From Actinomyces sp. oral taxon 897 (GTDB lineage: Bacteria > Actinomycetota > Actinomycetes > Actinomycetales > Actinomycetaceae): a stretch of 64,000 nt of DNA. Under the pieces are notes generated by a model. That model did not search any database, was not told the origin of the DNA, and saw nothing but the letters and a program-made list of their open reading frames with translations. The stretch covers positions 1,550,001-1,614,000 of the forward strand of contig NZ_CP027236.1 in the NCBI RefSeq assembly GCF_002999235.1. The letters are read 5' to 3'. The translations under genes and the position numbers were made by a program. Below are positions 1-8,180 of this stretch, piece by piece. The stretch's first letter is position 1; the number at the start of each line of letters is the position of its first letter.

Positions 1-139
1 CGTCCTGCGACTCGGTCCGGGGGCAGGCCTCGGACTGGGGGCGGGTCCCGGGTCGGGCGCCGTCCGCCTGCGGGGCGTCGTCCTGCGGCTCGTCCCGGGC
101 GTCGGCGGTGGGCTGGGCGTCGTCCTGCTCGGAGGTCAC
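1..139 (-). CDS. N-terminal fragment of an acidic protein, probably signal peptidase I (runs off the window)
   Basis: An open frame starts at a GTG at 139 and runs off the left edge. The 46 visible residues are rich in Asp, Glu, Gln and Pro (VTSEQDDAQPTADARDEPQ onward), a disordered cytoplasmic extension with no recognisable domain yet. It lies just downstream of rplS on the same strand, and in Actinobacteria rplS is usually followed by lepB, whose product often has such a tail before its membrane anchor. The lepB assignment therefore rests on gene order only; the open frame is what I see. Confidence 0.45.
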   Translation of the reverse strand, partial: MTSEQDDAQPTADARDEPQDDAPQADGARPGTRPQSEACPRTESQD

Positions 140-272
140 GCTAATCCCTTCACTCGTGTGCTCCGCTGGCGCGGAAACCTGCCGTGATCCTACCTACCCG
201 CCACGCGAAAGGGCGCCCGCAACCGCTGTGGTCACGGACGCCCTCACCCGCGGGCAAGGCTGCCCTGGGACG

Positions 273-620
273 TCAGGCCTCGCGACGCTCCTTGATCTTG
301 GCGGCCTTACCACGCAGGTTGCGCAGGTAGTACAGCTTGGCGCGACGAACGTCACCACGGGTGACGACCTCAATCCGGTCGATAGTGGGGGTGTGCACCG
401 GGAAGGTGCGCTCCACGCCCACCCCGAAGGAGATCTTGCGGACCGTGAAGGTCTCGGAGACACTGGCGCCGGAGCGCGCGATCACCACGCCCTGGAACAC
501 CTGGATACGCGAACGGCTCCCCTCCACGACCTTGACGTGCACCTTGACGGTGTCGCCAGGGCGGAAGGCGGGGACGTCCTCGCGCAGGGAGGCGGCGTCG
601 ATCTGGTCAATGAGGTTCAT
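273..620 (-). CDS. rplS: 50S ribosomal protein L19 (bL19)
   Basis: A 115-residue protein beginning [14 protein letters not shown] and ending in a basic [11 protein letters not shown] tail, the full length and sequence of bL19, which sits at the 30S-50S interface of the ribosome. Typical L19 blocks are visible: [27 protein letters not shown] and [16 protein letters not shown]. An upstream in-frame ATG would add eight residues (MARAWRRT); I chose the internal ATG because all L19 proteins begin near it. It lies about 1.2 kb beyond trmD in the rpsP-khpA-rimM-trmD-rplS order, with a plus-strand DUF4241 gene in between, so it must have its own promoter in 621-862. Confidence 0.97.
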   Translation of the reverse strand: MNLIDQIDAASLREDVPAFRPGDTVKVHVKVVEGSRSRIQVFQGVVIARSGASVSETFTVRKISFGVGVERTFPVHTPTIDRIEVVTRGDVRRAKLYYLRNLRGKAAKIKERREA

Positions 621-862
621 GGTTCTTCTCCACGCACGTGCCACTGGTCATGGGCGCTTGGTCGGCGACACCTCACGGGGCGTCGGTGCTCGTGCCCGCA
701 GGTCCCGCTCGGCAGGGGCTCCCCAGTGGCAGAGCCGCTCCCGGGCCCGGGGCCAGGCAAGTGTGCCACAGCCCCTCAGCAGGCGGCGAGCACAGGGGCG
801 AGGACGTGCGCGACCTCACGGCGTGTTTGACACCGCGGAACCGGCTACGGAACCATCACCGC

Positions 863-1516
863 ATGAAGATCACTGACTTCCACGCCCTGCACCCCGGTAC
901 GGTCCGCGACGGCGAGGGGGACGAGGTGACCCTGAGCGTCCACGACCTGGGGACGCTGCGCGTGCCCTCGGGACGGGTGCGGGTCTGCGACCCGTTCGTC
1001 AACCTCGACGACTGCCTCGAGTTCGCGGTCCCGCCGGGAGACTACCCGGTACGGGTCACCATGGCCGACTGTGAGGCCTACTTCTCCCTGGTACTGGGCG
1101 AGGGGGAGGCCGCCAGCGTCGAGCCGGCGGCCTCTGTCGAGGGCGCCCCGGAGCCCGGGAGCTGCTGGCTGGTCCCCGTGGACGCCGGGACCGTGGGCAT
1201 GGTCGACGCCGACGCCGTGGAGCGGTGCATGCCCGAGCTGAACGATGAGTGCGACTGGTACGAAGAGATCTTTGACAGCGGGGAGCCGACCTCCTGGTTC
1301 GAGCTCATGGACTCCGAGGAGCACTACCAGCCCGGACTCGCCAATATCGTCATGCCGCTGGCGACCCACGGCGAGAACGTCGTCATGAGCCACTCGGGGT
1401 TCGGTGACGGCTCCTACCCGGTGTACCTGACCCGCGACGCCGCGGGCAGGCCGCTGGGACTGCACATTGACCTCCTCCTCATTGCGCCCGAGGAGGACGA
1501 GGATGACGAGGGCTGA
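863..1516 (+). CDS. DUF4241 domain protein
   Basis: A 217-residue acidic soluble protein without signal peptide or membrane segment. The N-terminal half has RVCDPFVNLDD and PPGDYPVRVTMAD, and the C-terminal part has GFGDGSYPVYLTRDAAG followed by a hydrophobic strand. This split pattern is that of DUF4241, a family of unknown biochemical function sometimes found near secretion or toxin/immunity genes; no such partner is here. It lies divergent to rplS inside a conserved ribosomal operon region, so it is an inserted cargo gene. No clear Shine-Dalgarno sequence precedes the ATG, so it may be leaderless. The tail is a run of Asp/Glu (PEEDEDDEG). Confidence 0.75.
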   Translation: MKITDFHALHPGTVRDGEGDEVTLSVHDLGTLRVPSGRVRVCDPFVNLDDCLEFAVPPGDYPVRVTMADCEAYFSLVLGEGEAASVEPAASVEGAPEPGSCWLVPVDAGTVGMVDADAVERCMPELNDECDWYEEIFDSGEPTSWFELMDSEEHYQPGLANIVMPLATHGENVVMSHSGFGDGSYPVYLTRDAAGRPLGLHIDLLLIAPEEDEDDEG

Positions 1517-1807
1517 ACGGCCCGCCCGGGCCGGAGCCTAGGCCGGGGCCGCCTAGCAGGTTCTGCCGGAACCCGGCGAGGAGCGCGGAACAGCTCGCCT
1601 GGGTCGGGGCCGCCTCGGCCCACGTGATCTGCGACTTCCGGGCCCCGGGAACGGCCCGCCTGCGACCACCTGGCCGCGGACCCGGGTCGGTACTGCGAGC
1701 GCGAGCCCGTGGCCTGGGGTCGGGGCCCGCAGCCTGTGGCCGGGGCTCGCAGCCCGGGGCTCATGGCCTGTGGCCGGGGCCCGGGGTCAGTGGGCTAGCG
1801 GCTGCCC
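1517..1807. other. Intergenic region with degenerate CGGGGCCCG repeats
   Basis: The space between the convergent DUF4241 gene and trmD is filled with short imperfect repeats (GGCCGGGGC, CCCGGGGC, GCCTGTGGCC). No frame with coding character and no clean terminator hairpin were found. Transcripts of both flanking genes must end here. Confidence 0.5.
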
Positions 1808-3433
1808 TCAGCGGTCCGGGAGCCGACGCACCATAACGACGTCGCGGCAGGCCCGTCCGCCGACGTCGTAGCTACGTGTTCCCACCACCGTGAACCCGGC
1901 CCGCCGGTAGGCCTTCTGGGCCCGCCTGTTACCGGTGTGGGTACCCAGCCACAGCAGCGTGGCCCCGGCCTGCCGGGCCTGGTGGAGGGCCCGCTCCAGG
2001 AGCGCGGCGGCCAGGCCTGAGCCGCGCAGGCGGGCGTCCACGTACACCTTGGACAGCTCAGCCACCAGATCCGTGTCCCCGACCTGGACGCAGGACGGCC
2101 TAGCGTCCAGCCCCTCGGGCAGGCGGCCGCCGTCCCGGCGCTCCAGGATCAGGGCGCTGTAGCCCACCACCTCCCCCGGGGCGGGCACGTCGGCCCCCGG
2201 TGGCACCGCGCGCCCGAGGGAGGCCAGGGTCAGGAGCACACGCGGGTCCGCGGCCCAGGAACTGAAGCGCTCTGCGGTGAGGTGAGTCGCAATGTGCTCG
2301 GCGACCCGGTCCTCGCTGAGGAAGGGTGGGCAGGCGTCGGGGAAGGTACGGGCCGCCAGGGCCGCCAGGCACTGGGCGTCCTCAACGCCAGCGGCCCGCA
2401 GCCCCACGGGCACCGGGTGGGCGCACCCCACCGGCACCACCCAGCCCAGGGCCGCCAGGCGGGCGCGGTCGGCGGCGTCCAGGGCGGCGGCGTCCAGGGC
2501 GGAGACCATGTCCGGACGGCGCCGCGCGGTGCGGGTCAGGGCCTGGTCCCGCCGGGCACGGGCAATACGGCCGTGGTCCCCCGACAGCAGGACCGGGTCC
2601 ACGGCCAGGTTCCGCCAGGTGGTGGGCCGGGTGTAGACCTCGTGCTCCAGCAGCCCGTCAGTGCCGTGGGACTCCTCGACCACGGAGTCCGGGTTGCCCA
2701 GGACCCCGGGCAGGAGCCGGGCCACCGCCTCGATCACCACCAGGGCGGCCGCCTCCCCGCCGTTGAGGACGTAGTCGCCGACAGAGAGCTCGCGCACCTC
2801 CACGCCCCGGGCGCGGTAGTGCTCGGCGACGCGGGAGTCAATACCCTCATAGCGTCCGCAGGCCAGGACCAGGTGCTCGGCACCGGCCAGGTCCTCGACG
2901 ACCCGCTGGGTCAGGACGTCCCCGGCGGGGGTGGGGATGACGAGCACAGTGCGGCCCCGCTGCGGGGCGTCCGTCCCGGTACCGGCTGCCTGGGTGGGTG
3001 CCCCCGCCGTCCCGGTACCGTGTGGTCCGGCTGGGGCGGGCAGCTCGGTACGGCCCGGTCCGGCCGGGGCGGCCCCGGCGCCACCAGGTCCTGGCTCGAT
3101 CCCGCCACCAGCTAGGAGGGGGGCAGCACCACCCGGAGCCGTCGTCGTCAGCGGGTCCGGCCCCGGGGCGGGCAGGTCCAGGACGGCGTCGAGGGCCCGA
3201 CCCCACACGTCGGGACGCATGACCATGCCCGCGCCCCCGCCGACCGGGGTGTCGTCCACGGTGCGGTGGCGGTCGTGGGTCCAGTCACGCAGGTCGTGGA
3301 CCCGCAGCTCCAGGAGGTGGTCCTGGCGCGCCCTGCCAATGAGGGACAGGTCCAGGGCCTGGAAGTAGTCGGGGAATATGGTGACGACGTCGTAGCGGCG
3401 TGTGCGGGCCTGTCCCTGGTCTGCGGCGGCCAC
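1808..3433 (-). CDS. trmD: tRNA (guanine37-N1)-methyltransferase TrmD fused to a GNAT acetyltransferase
   Basis: 541 residues, about twice the normal TrmD. Residues about 14-90 ([24 protein letters not shown]) and 160-330 ([31 protein letters not shown]) form the SPOUT methyltransferase that makes m1G37 in tRNA with S-adenosylmethionine. About 70 residues between these halves are a Gly/Pro/Ala-rich insert not needed by the family. Residues about 340-541 are a GNAT acetyltransferase ([22 protein letters not shown] is the acetyl-CoA loop; [18 protein letters not shown] follows). The GTG start at 3433 overlaps the rimM stop (TAGTG), implying coupled translation. The acetyl acceptor is unknown; tRNA or a ribosomal protein is only a guess. 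Confidence 0.93.
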   Translation of the reverse strand: MAAADQGQARTRRYDVVTIFPDYFQALDLSLIGRARQDHLLELRVHDLRDWTHDRHRTVDDTPVGGGAGMVMRPDVWGRALDAVLDLPAPGPDPLTTTAPGGAAPLLAGGGIEPGPGGAGAAPAGPGRTELPAPAGPHGTGTAGAPTQAAGTGTDAPQRGRTVLVIPTPAGDVLTQRVVEDLAGAEHLVLACGRYEGIDSRVAEHYRARGVEVRELSVGDYVLNGGEAAALVVIEAVARLLPGVLGNPDSVVEESHGTDGLLEHEVYTRPTTWRNLAVDPVLLSGDHGRIARARRDQALTRTARRRPDMVSALDAAALDAADRARLAALGWVVPVGCAHPVPVGLRAAGVEDAQCLAALAARTFPDACPPFLSEDRVAEHIATHLTAERFSSWAADPRVLLTLASLGRAVPPGADVPAPGEVVGYSALILERRDGGRLPEGLDARPSCVQVGDTDLVAELSKVYVDARLRGSGLAAALLERALHQARQAGATLLWLGTHTGNRRAQKAYRRAGFTVVGTRSYDVGGRACRDVVMVRRLPDR

Positions 3434-3990
3434 TAGCGCGCCTCCTCGGCCTGCCCCGAGGCGGGGAAGAGCCCGCCGGGTGGATCCAGGGTGAGGGCGC
3501 CGGCCTCCAGGTCGACCTGCGGAACCAGCGCGGTCACGAAGGGGACCGCCACCTCCTGCCCGTCAGGGGTGCGCACCACCAGCCGGTCCTGGGCGACGCC
3601 GGGTTCCAGGTCCGTCACCGTGCCCAGGACGTGCCCGTCAACGTGGAGGGCGCGCAGGCCCACGAGCTCGTGTCGGTACCACTCCTGGTCGTCACGCTCG
3701 GGGTCACGTTCCTCGGCGTCGGTGTCTACCAGGAGGCGCAGGCCGCGCAGCGCCTCGGCGGCCGTGCGGTCAGGAACCCCCTCAAAGGCGGCGAACCAGC
3801 GGGCGCCGTCGGAGCGCAGCCGCGAGACGGTCAGGGTAGCGGGTGCAGGCCCCTGCCAGCCGCCGGGGGCCTCCACGGGCAGGGTGGTCCCGGGGGCGAG
3901 CCGCCCCCGGGGGTCGTCGGTGCGGATCGCAAGGCGGACCTCGCCCTTGAGGGCGTGGGCGGGACCGATGACGGCGACGGTAAGCAGCAC
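3433..3990 (-). CDS. rimM: 16S rRNA processing protein RimM
   Basis: A 185-residue RimM, the maturation factor that binds ribosomal protein S19 during assembly of the 30S head. The N-terminal RimM domain begins [20 protein letters not shown] and the C-terminal PRC-barrel contains [18 protein letters not shown] and [12 protein letters not shown]. The frame is open upstream for another 58 codons, but that part is low-complexity; I placed the start at the GTG at 3990, just before the conserved first strand. It overlaps trmD by one base. The usual khpA neighbour is 920 bp upstream rather than adjacent. Confidence 0.95.
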   Translation of the reverse strand: MLLTVAVIGPAHALKGEVRLAIRTDDPRGRLAPGTTLPVEAPGGWQGPAPATLTVSRLRSDGARWFAAFEGVPDRTAAEALRGLRLLVDTDAEERDPERDDQEWYRHELVGLRALHVDGHVLGTVTDLEPGVAQDRLVVRTPDGQEVAVPFVTALVPQVDLEAGALTLDPPGGLFPASGQAEEAR

Positions 3991-4192
3991 GCGGGGCTCC
4001 TGGGTGGCTGGTAGGTGTCCGGAACCGACACTACCGGCTGAGGCGTGCCGGGAGAGGGCGGGGTCGGGATGCGGGCAGGGTCGGGCGTGGGCGGGGCCAG
4101 CTGACCACGCCGGCCACGAGCGCACCACCGTGGTCAGGAGCCGGGAGCAGGCAGGAGCCACCACGTCCCGGGCACCAGCACGGCCAGTGGGT

Positions 4193-4294
4193 CACGCCGT
4201 ACAGCTGGCGGGTCGCACCGCGTGGCCAGTGGGTAACGCAGGGCACGCCGTACGGTTGGCCGGTCGCGCCGCGCGGCCAGTAGGGCACGCCGGG
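4193..4294. repeat. Two 51-bp direct repeats
   Basis: CACGCCGTAC starts at 4193 and again at 4244. The copies share the pattern CACGCCGTACRGYTGGC, then GGTCGCRCC, then GCGYGGCCAGTRGG, and partial copies flank them (CGGCCAGTGG at 4181, GGCACGCCGG further on). Non-coding GC-rich tandem duplication. Confidence 0.65.
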
Positions 4295-4415
4295 CGACCA
4301 GCGGGTCACGCTCGCACTGCACGGCTGGCCCCGTGGGGCCACCGCGTGCACCCTAATCCCCGCCGGGTACCGGGGTGCTATGCGCGGCCCTGCTGGGGCT
4401 GGTACCCGGTTCTGT

Positions 4416-4540
4416 CGCAATCTGAGGATCAGAACCACCCACACCCCGCTCCAGCCTTTGTGCACTTAATGTCCACGCAGGTCAGAGACTTGTCCGCCAG
4501 CGCGGCCAAAGGTGGGACCCGTTCTGATCCTCAGATTGCG
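4416..4540. repeat. 125-bp element bounded by perfect 20-bp inverted repeats
   Basis: The arm CGCAATCTGAGGATCAGAAC (4416-4435) is matched exactly by its reverse complement at 4521-4540, with an 85-bp interior. Each arm contains its own smaller dyad (TCTGAggaTCAGA). The layout resembles a miniature inverted-repeat element or a long hairpin. I see no clear target-site duplication at the edges and no transposase in the window. Confidence 0.75.
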
Positions 4541-4715
4541 TCAAACGCGGGAAGCCGGGGCGACCGAAACCTGGGAGATTATTTGGATTACTGCATATAG
4601 TGTTACCGGAGGGGTCGCATCCACCCTCGGGAGCCCTTACAGTGGCGGCGAGAGCCGCTCAAGGGCACCTGAACGGGACGCCCGCGCAGGTCAGGCCCGG
4701 TGAGACAGGGGCTGT

Positions 4716-4833
4716 CCGTTCTCGCGAGCAATAAGTACCGTTCTCACGACGAACAAGTACCGTTCTCACGGCGAATAAGTACCGTTCTCGCGAGCAATAA
4801 GTACCGTTCTCACGGGGAATAAGTACCGTTCTC
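4716..4833 (-). repeat. 22-bp tandem array A1 (5 units plus closing half-unit)
   Basis: Read on the minus strand, GAGAACGGTACTT recurs at exactly 22-bp intervals. On the plus strand AAGTACCGTTCTC starts at 4733, 4755, 4777, 4799 and 4821, and a closing CCGTTCTC lies at 4716. The 9-nt variable parts are attccccgt, attgctcgc, attcgccgt, gttcgtcgt and attgctcgc. The array starts 76 bp past the khpA stop codon and reads in the same direction as khpA. Confidence 0.95.
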
Positions 4834-4909
4834 GCGGTGGGAGGGGGTGGGGACGGCGGCGGCCCGGCTCCCTGAGCGGGGCCGGGCCGTCCGTCAGCTG
4901 ACGCGATGC

Positions 4910-5146
4910 CTACCGGCGGTCGGTGTCGACGACGTCGACCCGCACCGGCGCCTCCGCCAGGGCGCCGACGACGGTGCGCAGGGCGCGGGCGGTGCGACCC
5001 GAGCGGCCGATGACACGACCCAGGTCCTCGGGGTTGACCCGCACCTCCAGCAGGTCGCCGCGGCGCAGCGAGCGGGAGGTGACGGTGACGTCGTCAGGGT
5101 TGTCGACGATCCCCCGCACGAGGTGCTCGAGCGCGTCGGCCAGCAT
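4910..5146 (-). CDS. khpA: KhpA-type KH-domain RNA-binding protein
   Basis: A 78-residue protein with a single KH fold: LADALEHLVRGIVDNPDDV, then the RNA-gripping loop GRVIGRSGRTARALRTVV (GRSG is the GxxG motif), then a final strand. It is the small KH protein encoded right after rpsP in most Actinobacteria and Firmicutes; KhpA homologues bind many small and messenger RNAs, often with KhpB. Its ATG at 5146 lies two bases after the rpsP stop, so the two are co-transcribed and probably coupled. Confidence 0.94.
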   Translation of the reverse strand: MLADALEHLVRGIVDNPDDVTVTSRSLRRGDLLEVRVNPEDLGRVIGRSGRTARALRTVVGALAEAPVRVDVVDTDRR

Positions 5147-5148
5147 CC

Positions 5149-5583
5149 TCAGGCCTCCTCGGCGGGAGCCTCGGCCGAGGCCTGGGCGGCCTCCTTCTCG
5201 GCCTTGGCCTTGGCCGCCGCGGCCTTGCGCTTCTCGGCGTCGTCGGCGACGGCCTTGACGGCGGCCTGGGTGGCCACCGCCTCGGCGTCGGCGTCCTTGA
5301 CCCTCAGGGTGCCCTCGGCCCCCGGCAGGCCCTTGAACTTCTGGTAGTCGCCGGTGATCTTGAGCAGCTTGAACACGGCGTCGGTGGGCTGGGCGCCCAC
5401 GCCGAGCCAGTACTGGGCTCGCTCGGAGTTGATGCGGATGAGCGAGGGCTCCTGCATCGGGTCGTACAGGCCGATCTCCTCGATCACACGGCCGTCGCGG
5501 CGCTTACGGGAGTCGAGGACGACGACCCGGTAGAACGGGGCGAACTTCTTGCCCATGCGCTTGAGGCGAATCTTGACTGCCAC
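5149..5583 (-). CDS. rpsP: 30S ribosomal protein S16 (bS16)
   Basis: 144 residues. The bS16 core ([42 protein letters not shown]) spans about the first 80 residues and is followed by an Ala/Lys/Glu-rich extension of about 50 residues ([19 protein letters not shown]), as is common in Actinobacteria. The GTG at 5583 is chosen because S16 always starts M/V-A-V-K-I-R; an upstream in-frame start would add 75 unrelated residues. S16 binds 16S rRNA in the body of the small subunit. First gene of the rpsP-khpA unit; its promoter must lie in 5584-5822. Confidence 0.97.
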   Translation of the reverse strand: MAVKIRLKRMGKKFAPFYRVVVLDSRKRRDGRVIEEIGLYDPMQEPSLIRINSERAQYWLGVGAQPTDAVFKLLKITGDYQKFKGLPGAEGTLRVKDADAEAVATQAAVKAVADDAEKRKAAAAKAKAEKEAAQASAEAPAEEA

Positions 5584-5822
5584 TTGGTTGAACTCCTGGT
5601 TCTGGATGGTTTGGCTCGCACTGGTCCCCGGTGGGGTCAAGCAACAGTTTCCGGTGGTTGCCGAGACGCGACTGGGTCCGGGAGAGGGGCCGTACTCAGC
5701 CGAGTACAGCAGAGGATTCTGCCAGAACGCCCCCGCAGGCTGCCAGCGGCGGCGCCACCCGGCGCCGGGACACCGGTGCGAGATCTCCCACAGAGTCCGT
5801 CTTGCCACACCCCTGGTTCCGT

Positions 5823-5846
5823 GGTTAACTACTCATGTAACTAACC
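5823..5846. promoter_or_regulatory. Candidate GntR/YtrA operator
   Basis: GGTTAACTACTCATGTAACT followed by AACC contains GGTTA and TAACC arms 14 bp apart, plus an inner repeated TAACTA. It lies 29 bp before the GntR start codon in an AT-rich promoter segment, where a self-regulating YtrA-type repressor would bind. Inferred from symmetry and position only. Confidence 0.5.
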
Positions 5847-5874
5847 AACGAAGTCCTCGAGGAGGTGCCCACCC

Positions 5875-6261
5875 TTGCCCCACTTTGACGACGCGTCCCC
5901 CATCTACCTCCAGATCGCCGAGGAGATCCGCACCCAGATCCTCAGTGGCGACCTGGCCGAGGGGGCACGCCTGACCTCCACCACCGAGTACGCCACCCGC
6001 TACCGCATCAACCCGGCCACCGCGAACAAGGCCGTCTCGCTCCTGGTCGACGAGGGCCTGGTGGTCAAGCGACGCGGCATCGGCATGTTCGTGGCCGAGG
6101 GCGCCCTGGAGAACCTGCGCCGCTCACGGCGCACCACCTACACCGACGACGTCCTGCACCCCGCGCTCGACACCGGGCTCGCACTCGGCCTGAGCTCCAC
6201 CGAGTTGCGCGACGCCGTCGCCACCCACCTGAGGACCCGCACCCCCAAGGAGACCCGATGA
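5875..6261 (+). CDS. GntR-family (YtrA subfamily) transcriptional regulator
   Basis: 128 residues: a GntR winged helix at about 8-75 (SPIYLQIAEEIRTQILSGDL, AEGARLTSTTEYATRYRINP, ANKAVSLLVDEGLVVKRRG) followed by only about 50 residues. A short tail without an effector domain is the mark of the YtrA subfamily, which usually represses an adjacent ABC transporter, sometimes one for antimicrobials. Translation starts at a TTG preceded by GGAGG. Its last four bases (ATGA) overlap the ATPase gene, so repressor, ATPase and membrane protein form one operon, and the upstream dyad suggests autoregulation. Confidence 0.88.
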   Translation: MPHFDDASPIYLQIAEEIRTQILSGDLAEGARLTSTTEYATRYRINPATANKAVSLLVDEGLVVKRRGIGMFVAEGALENLRRSRRTTYTDDVLHPALDTGLALGLSSTELRDAVATHLRTRTPKETR

Positions 6262-7067
6262 GCACCCACCGCCCCGCGCCACCCACCCCTGAGAGCGTCC
6301 CCGAGACCTCCTGCGAGACCGCTCCCGGCGGGCCGGCCATTGACGTGACCGACCTCGGCTACCGCTACGCGCGGGGCGGCGGGCCGGCCCTGACCGGGCT
6401 CACGCTCACCCTGCGCCCCGGCACCGTCACCGGCCTGCTGGGCCGCAACGGCTCAGGCAAGACCACCCTGCTGTCCCTGGTCTCCGGGGTGCGTCGCCCC
6501 ACCAGCGGGACTCTGACCGTGGCCGGGCGCCCCGCCTTCGACGACGCCACCACCATGGCCGCCACCGCCCACCTGGGCGGCCCCCGCACCCTGATCGAGG
6601 ACTCCCCGGTGCGCCGCTCCCTGGACCTGTGGGCCGCCACCCGCCCCGGCTGGGACGCCCAGGAGGCCGCCCGGCTCATGGACCGCTTCGAGGTCCCCCT
6701 GCGCACCAGGCCCTCACGCATGTCCCTGGGCCAGCGCAGCGCCCTGGACGCCGTCCTGGCCCTGGCCTGCCACTGTCCCGTGCTGCTCCTGGACGAGATC
6801 CACCTGGGCATGGACGTCGTGGTACGACGCCGCTTCTGGGACGAGCTGCTGGCCACGTACCTGCGTGAGCGCCCCACCGTGGTCATCTCCTCCCACCAGG
6901 TCGACGAGATCGAGGACCTCCTGGAGGACGTCGTCGTCCTCCACCGTGGCCGCCTGGTCGCGGCAGGCACCGCCGACGAGCTGCGCACCGCCCACTCCCG
7001 TCCCGGCCAGGGGCTCGCCTCCCTGAGCGAGACCCTCATCGACATCACCGAAGGAGACCTGTCATGA
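6258..7067 (+). CDS. ABC transporter ATP-binding protein
   Basis: 269 residues. Walker A is GRNGSGKTT (about 62-70), the signature is MSLGQRSALDA (about 154) and Walker B is PVLLLDEIHLGMDVV. The Asp-Glu pair is kept, but the usual EPTxGLD has become EIHLGMD, and no clear Q-loop glutamine is visible. The H-loop is SSHQVDEIED. It lies between the GntR regulator and a membrane protein with 4-nt overlaps on both sides, so it energises that protein. The substrate is not evident; YtrA-type exporters are often induced by cell-wall antibiotics. Confidence 0.88.
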   Translation: MSTHRPAPPTPESVPETSCETAPGGPAIDVTDLGYRYARGGGPALTGLTLTLRPGTVTGLLGRNGSGKTTLLSLVSGVRRPTSGTLTVAGRPAFDDATTMAATAHLGGPRTLIEDSPVRRSLDLWAATRPGWDAQEAARLMDRFEVPLRTRPSRMSLGQRSALDAVLALACHCPVLLLDEIHLGMDVVVRRRFWDELLATYLRERPTVVISSHQVDEIEDLLEDVVVLHRGRLVAAGTADELRTAHSRPGQGLASLSETLIDITEGDLS

Positions 7068-7825
7068 CCGCCGCCATCCACGCCGCCCGGCCCCGCCAGC
7101 CCCGTCCCGACCAGGAGCAGGCCAAGACCCGCACCACCTCGCCCACGTGGAGGCTCACCCTCCTGGCGCTGCGCGAGCTGGCACCCATCCAGGGCGTGAT
7201 CCAGGCGGGGGGCGTCGTGGTCGTGACCGTCCTGCTCGTCATGCAGTCCTCGGGGCTGCTCCCAGAGCCGTCGAGGCTGCCCGGGGTCCCGGCGGGCACC
7301 AACTTCGTCTTTGGCGGCTACTGCATGTGCGCCTTCGTCTGCGCGGCCTACCTCGCCTTCACCCAGGGGGTCGTCATGGCCACCCGCACGCCGGCGTCAC
7401 TGCGCGCCGGGCTGACGCGGGGTGCGGTCATGGCGCACCTGACCCGGACCGGGGAACTCCTCGGCGCGGCGTCCACGGCCGTGTGCGGGCTGCTGACGAT
7501 CCCCGACGTCCTGCTGAAGGACCAGGTCACGGGGGTCCACCTCGCCACGGTCCCGCAGCTGGCCGTGCTGGCTGCGCCAGCGGTCCTGCTGTGCTACCTG
7601 GCGGGCGCAAGCGTCACCCTGCTCTTCCTGAGGTACCCCTGGTGGGTGGGCACCGTGGCGGTCCTGGTGGGCCTGAGCCTTGGGTCCCTGTGCATGGAGC
7701 AGGCCATCACCCACTGGGGCACGCCCTGGGCGGCCGCCTGTACCGCCCTGGGCATCGCCCTGCTGGCGGCCGCGGGCCCGCTGGGGACCTGGCTGCTGCT
7801 GCGCCGCTACGAGCCGCGGCGCTGA
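7064..7825 (+). CDS. Membrane permease partner of the GntR-linked ABC transporter
   Basis: 253 residues with a charged cytoplasmic N-terminus of about 45 residues and about six hydrophobic segments (for example VIQAGGVVVVTVLLVMQ, GGYCMCAFVCAAYLAF, LAVLAAPAVLLCYLAGA, VGTVAVLVGLSLGSLCM, AACTALGIALLAAAGPL). It ends in a positive RRYEPRR tail. No family motif is recognised beyond the general layout of ABC-2 type permeases, so the role comes from the ATGA overlap with the ATPase gene. Transcription probably ends at the hairpins near 8.1 kb. Confidence 0.8.
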   Translation: MTAAIHAARPRQPRPDQEQAKTRTTSPTWRLTLLALRELAPIQGVIQAGGVVVVTVLLVMQSSGLLPEPSRLPGVPAGTNFVFGGYCMCAFVCAAYLAFTQGVVMATRTPASLRAGLTRGAVMAHLTRTGELLGAASTAVCGLLTIPDVLLKDQVTGVHLATVPQLAVLAAPAVLLCYLAGASVTLLFLRYPWWVGTVAVLVGLSLGSLCMEQAITHWGTPWAAACTALGIALLAAAGPLGTWLLLRRYEPRR

Positions 7826-8074
7826 AGGACACGGGCCGGGCCCCACCCCGCTGAGGGAGGAGCGGGTACGCCGCCCCGGCAGTGCGGGCCCCAAGCGGCG
7901 TCGGCGGGTGCCGCGCTCGGTCCAGCCGACGCCACCTCGGCAGTGCGGGCCCAGGAGCCAGGCATGGTGACGGTGGCCCACGGCCGGGTGTCGTGGTGCG
8001 GGCCGGACCCCGGGAGCCAGGTCTCGCGACGTCCTCGACCACGACCGTGGTTGAGCAGGGCCCCGGGGACAGGG

Positions 8075-8116
8075 CGGCGGTGGGTGCCACAGCAGGAGCT
8101 GTGGCACCCACCGCCG
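8075..8116. terminator. Strong 18-bp hairpin between convergent genes
   Basis: Stem GGCGGTGGGTGCCACAG (8076-8092), loop CAGGAG, then the exact complement at 8099-8115, extendable by one pair at 8075/8116. No T-run follows, as is usual in very GC-rich actinobacteria. Probably a bidirectional terminator or transcript-end stabiliser. Confidence 0.7.
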
Positions 8117-8121
8117 TCAGC

Positions 8122-8180
8122 GGCCCGACCGAGCACCGTGGGCGCCAGGGCCCAGGGCGCCCACAGTACTCGGTCGGGCC
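8122..8180. terminator. Second hairpin, 12-bp outer and 9-bp inner stems
   Basis: GGCCCGACCGAG (8122-8133) pairs with CTCGGTCGGGCC (8169-8180). Inside, GTGGGCGCC (8138-8146) pairs with GGCGCCCAC (8156-8164), separated from the outer stem by 4-nt bulges on each side. It follows the first hairpin by only 5 bp. Confidence 0.65.

Larger units (their letters stand above)
3991..4714. other. Expanded non-coding region between khpA and rimM
   Basis: With the adjoining array this separates khpA from rimM by about 920 bp, although these genes usually sit within tens of bases. It holds two 51-bp-period GC-rich repeats, a 125-bp inverted-repeat element and an AT-richer stretch at 4575-4610 (TTATTTGGATTACTGCATATAG) that could hold a promoter. 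Long open frames cross it, but their translations are low-complexity and change frame at repeats, so I call none. Confidence 0.6.

Noticed and set aside
3491..4600. Long plus-strand open frame opposite rimM
   Set aside because: It lies antisense to rimM, has low-complexity composition and crosses repeats; a by-product of high GC.
4512..4703. Small frame at the right arm of the inverted repeat
   Set aside because: Its LILRLRQ start is the repeat itself, which also reads so on the other strand; no ribosome-binding site.
4716..4833. LexA/SOS boxes (GAAC-N4-GTTC)
   Set aside because: In the arrays GAAC and GTTC are separated by seven bases, not four, and none lies at a typical SOS gene promoter except incidentally near radA.
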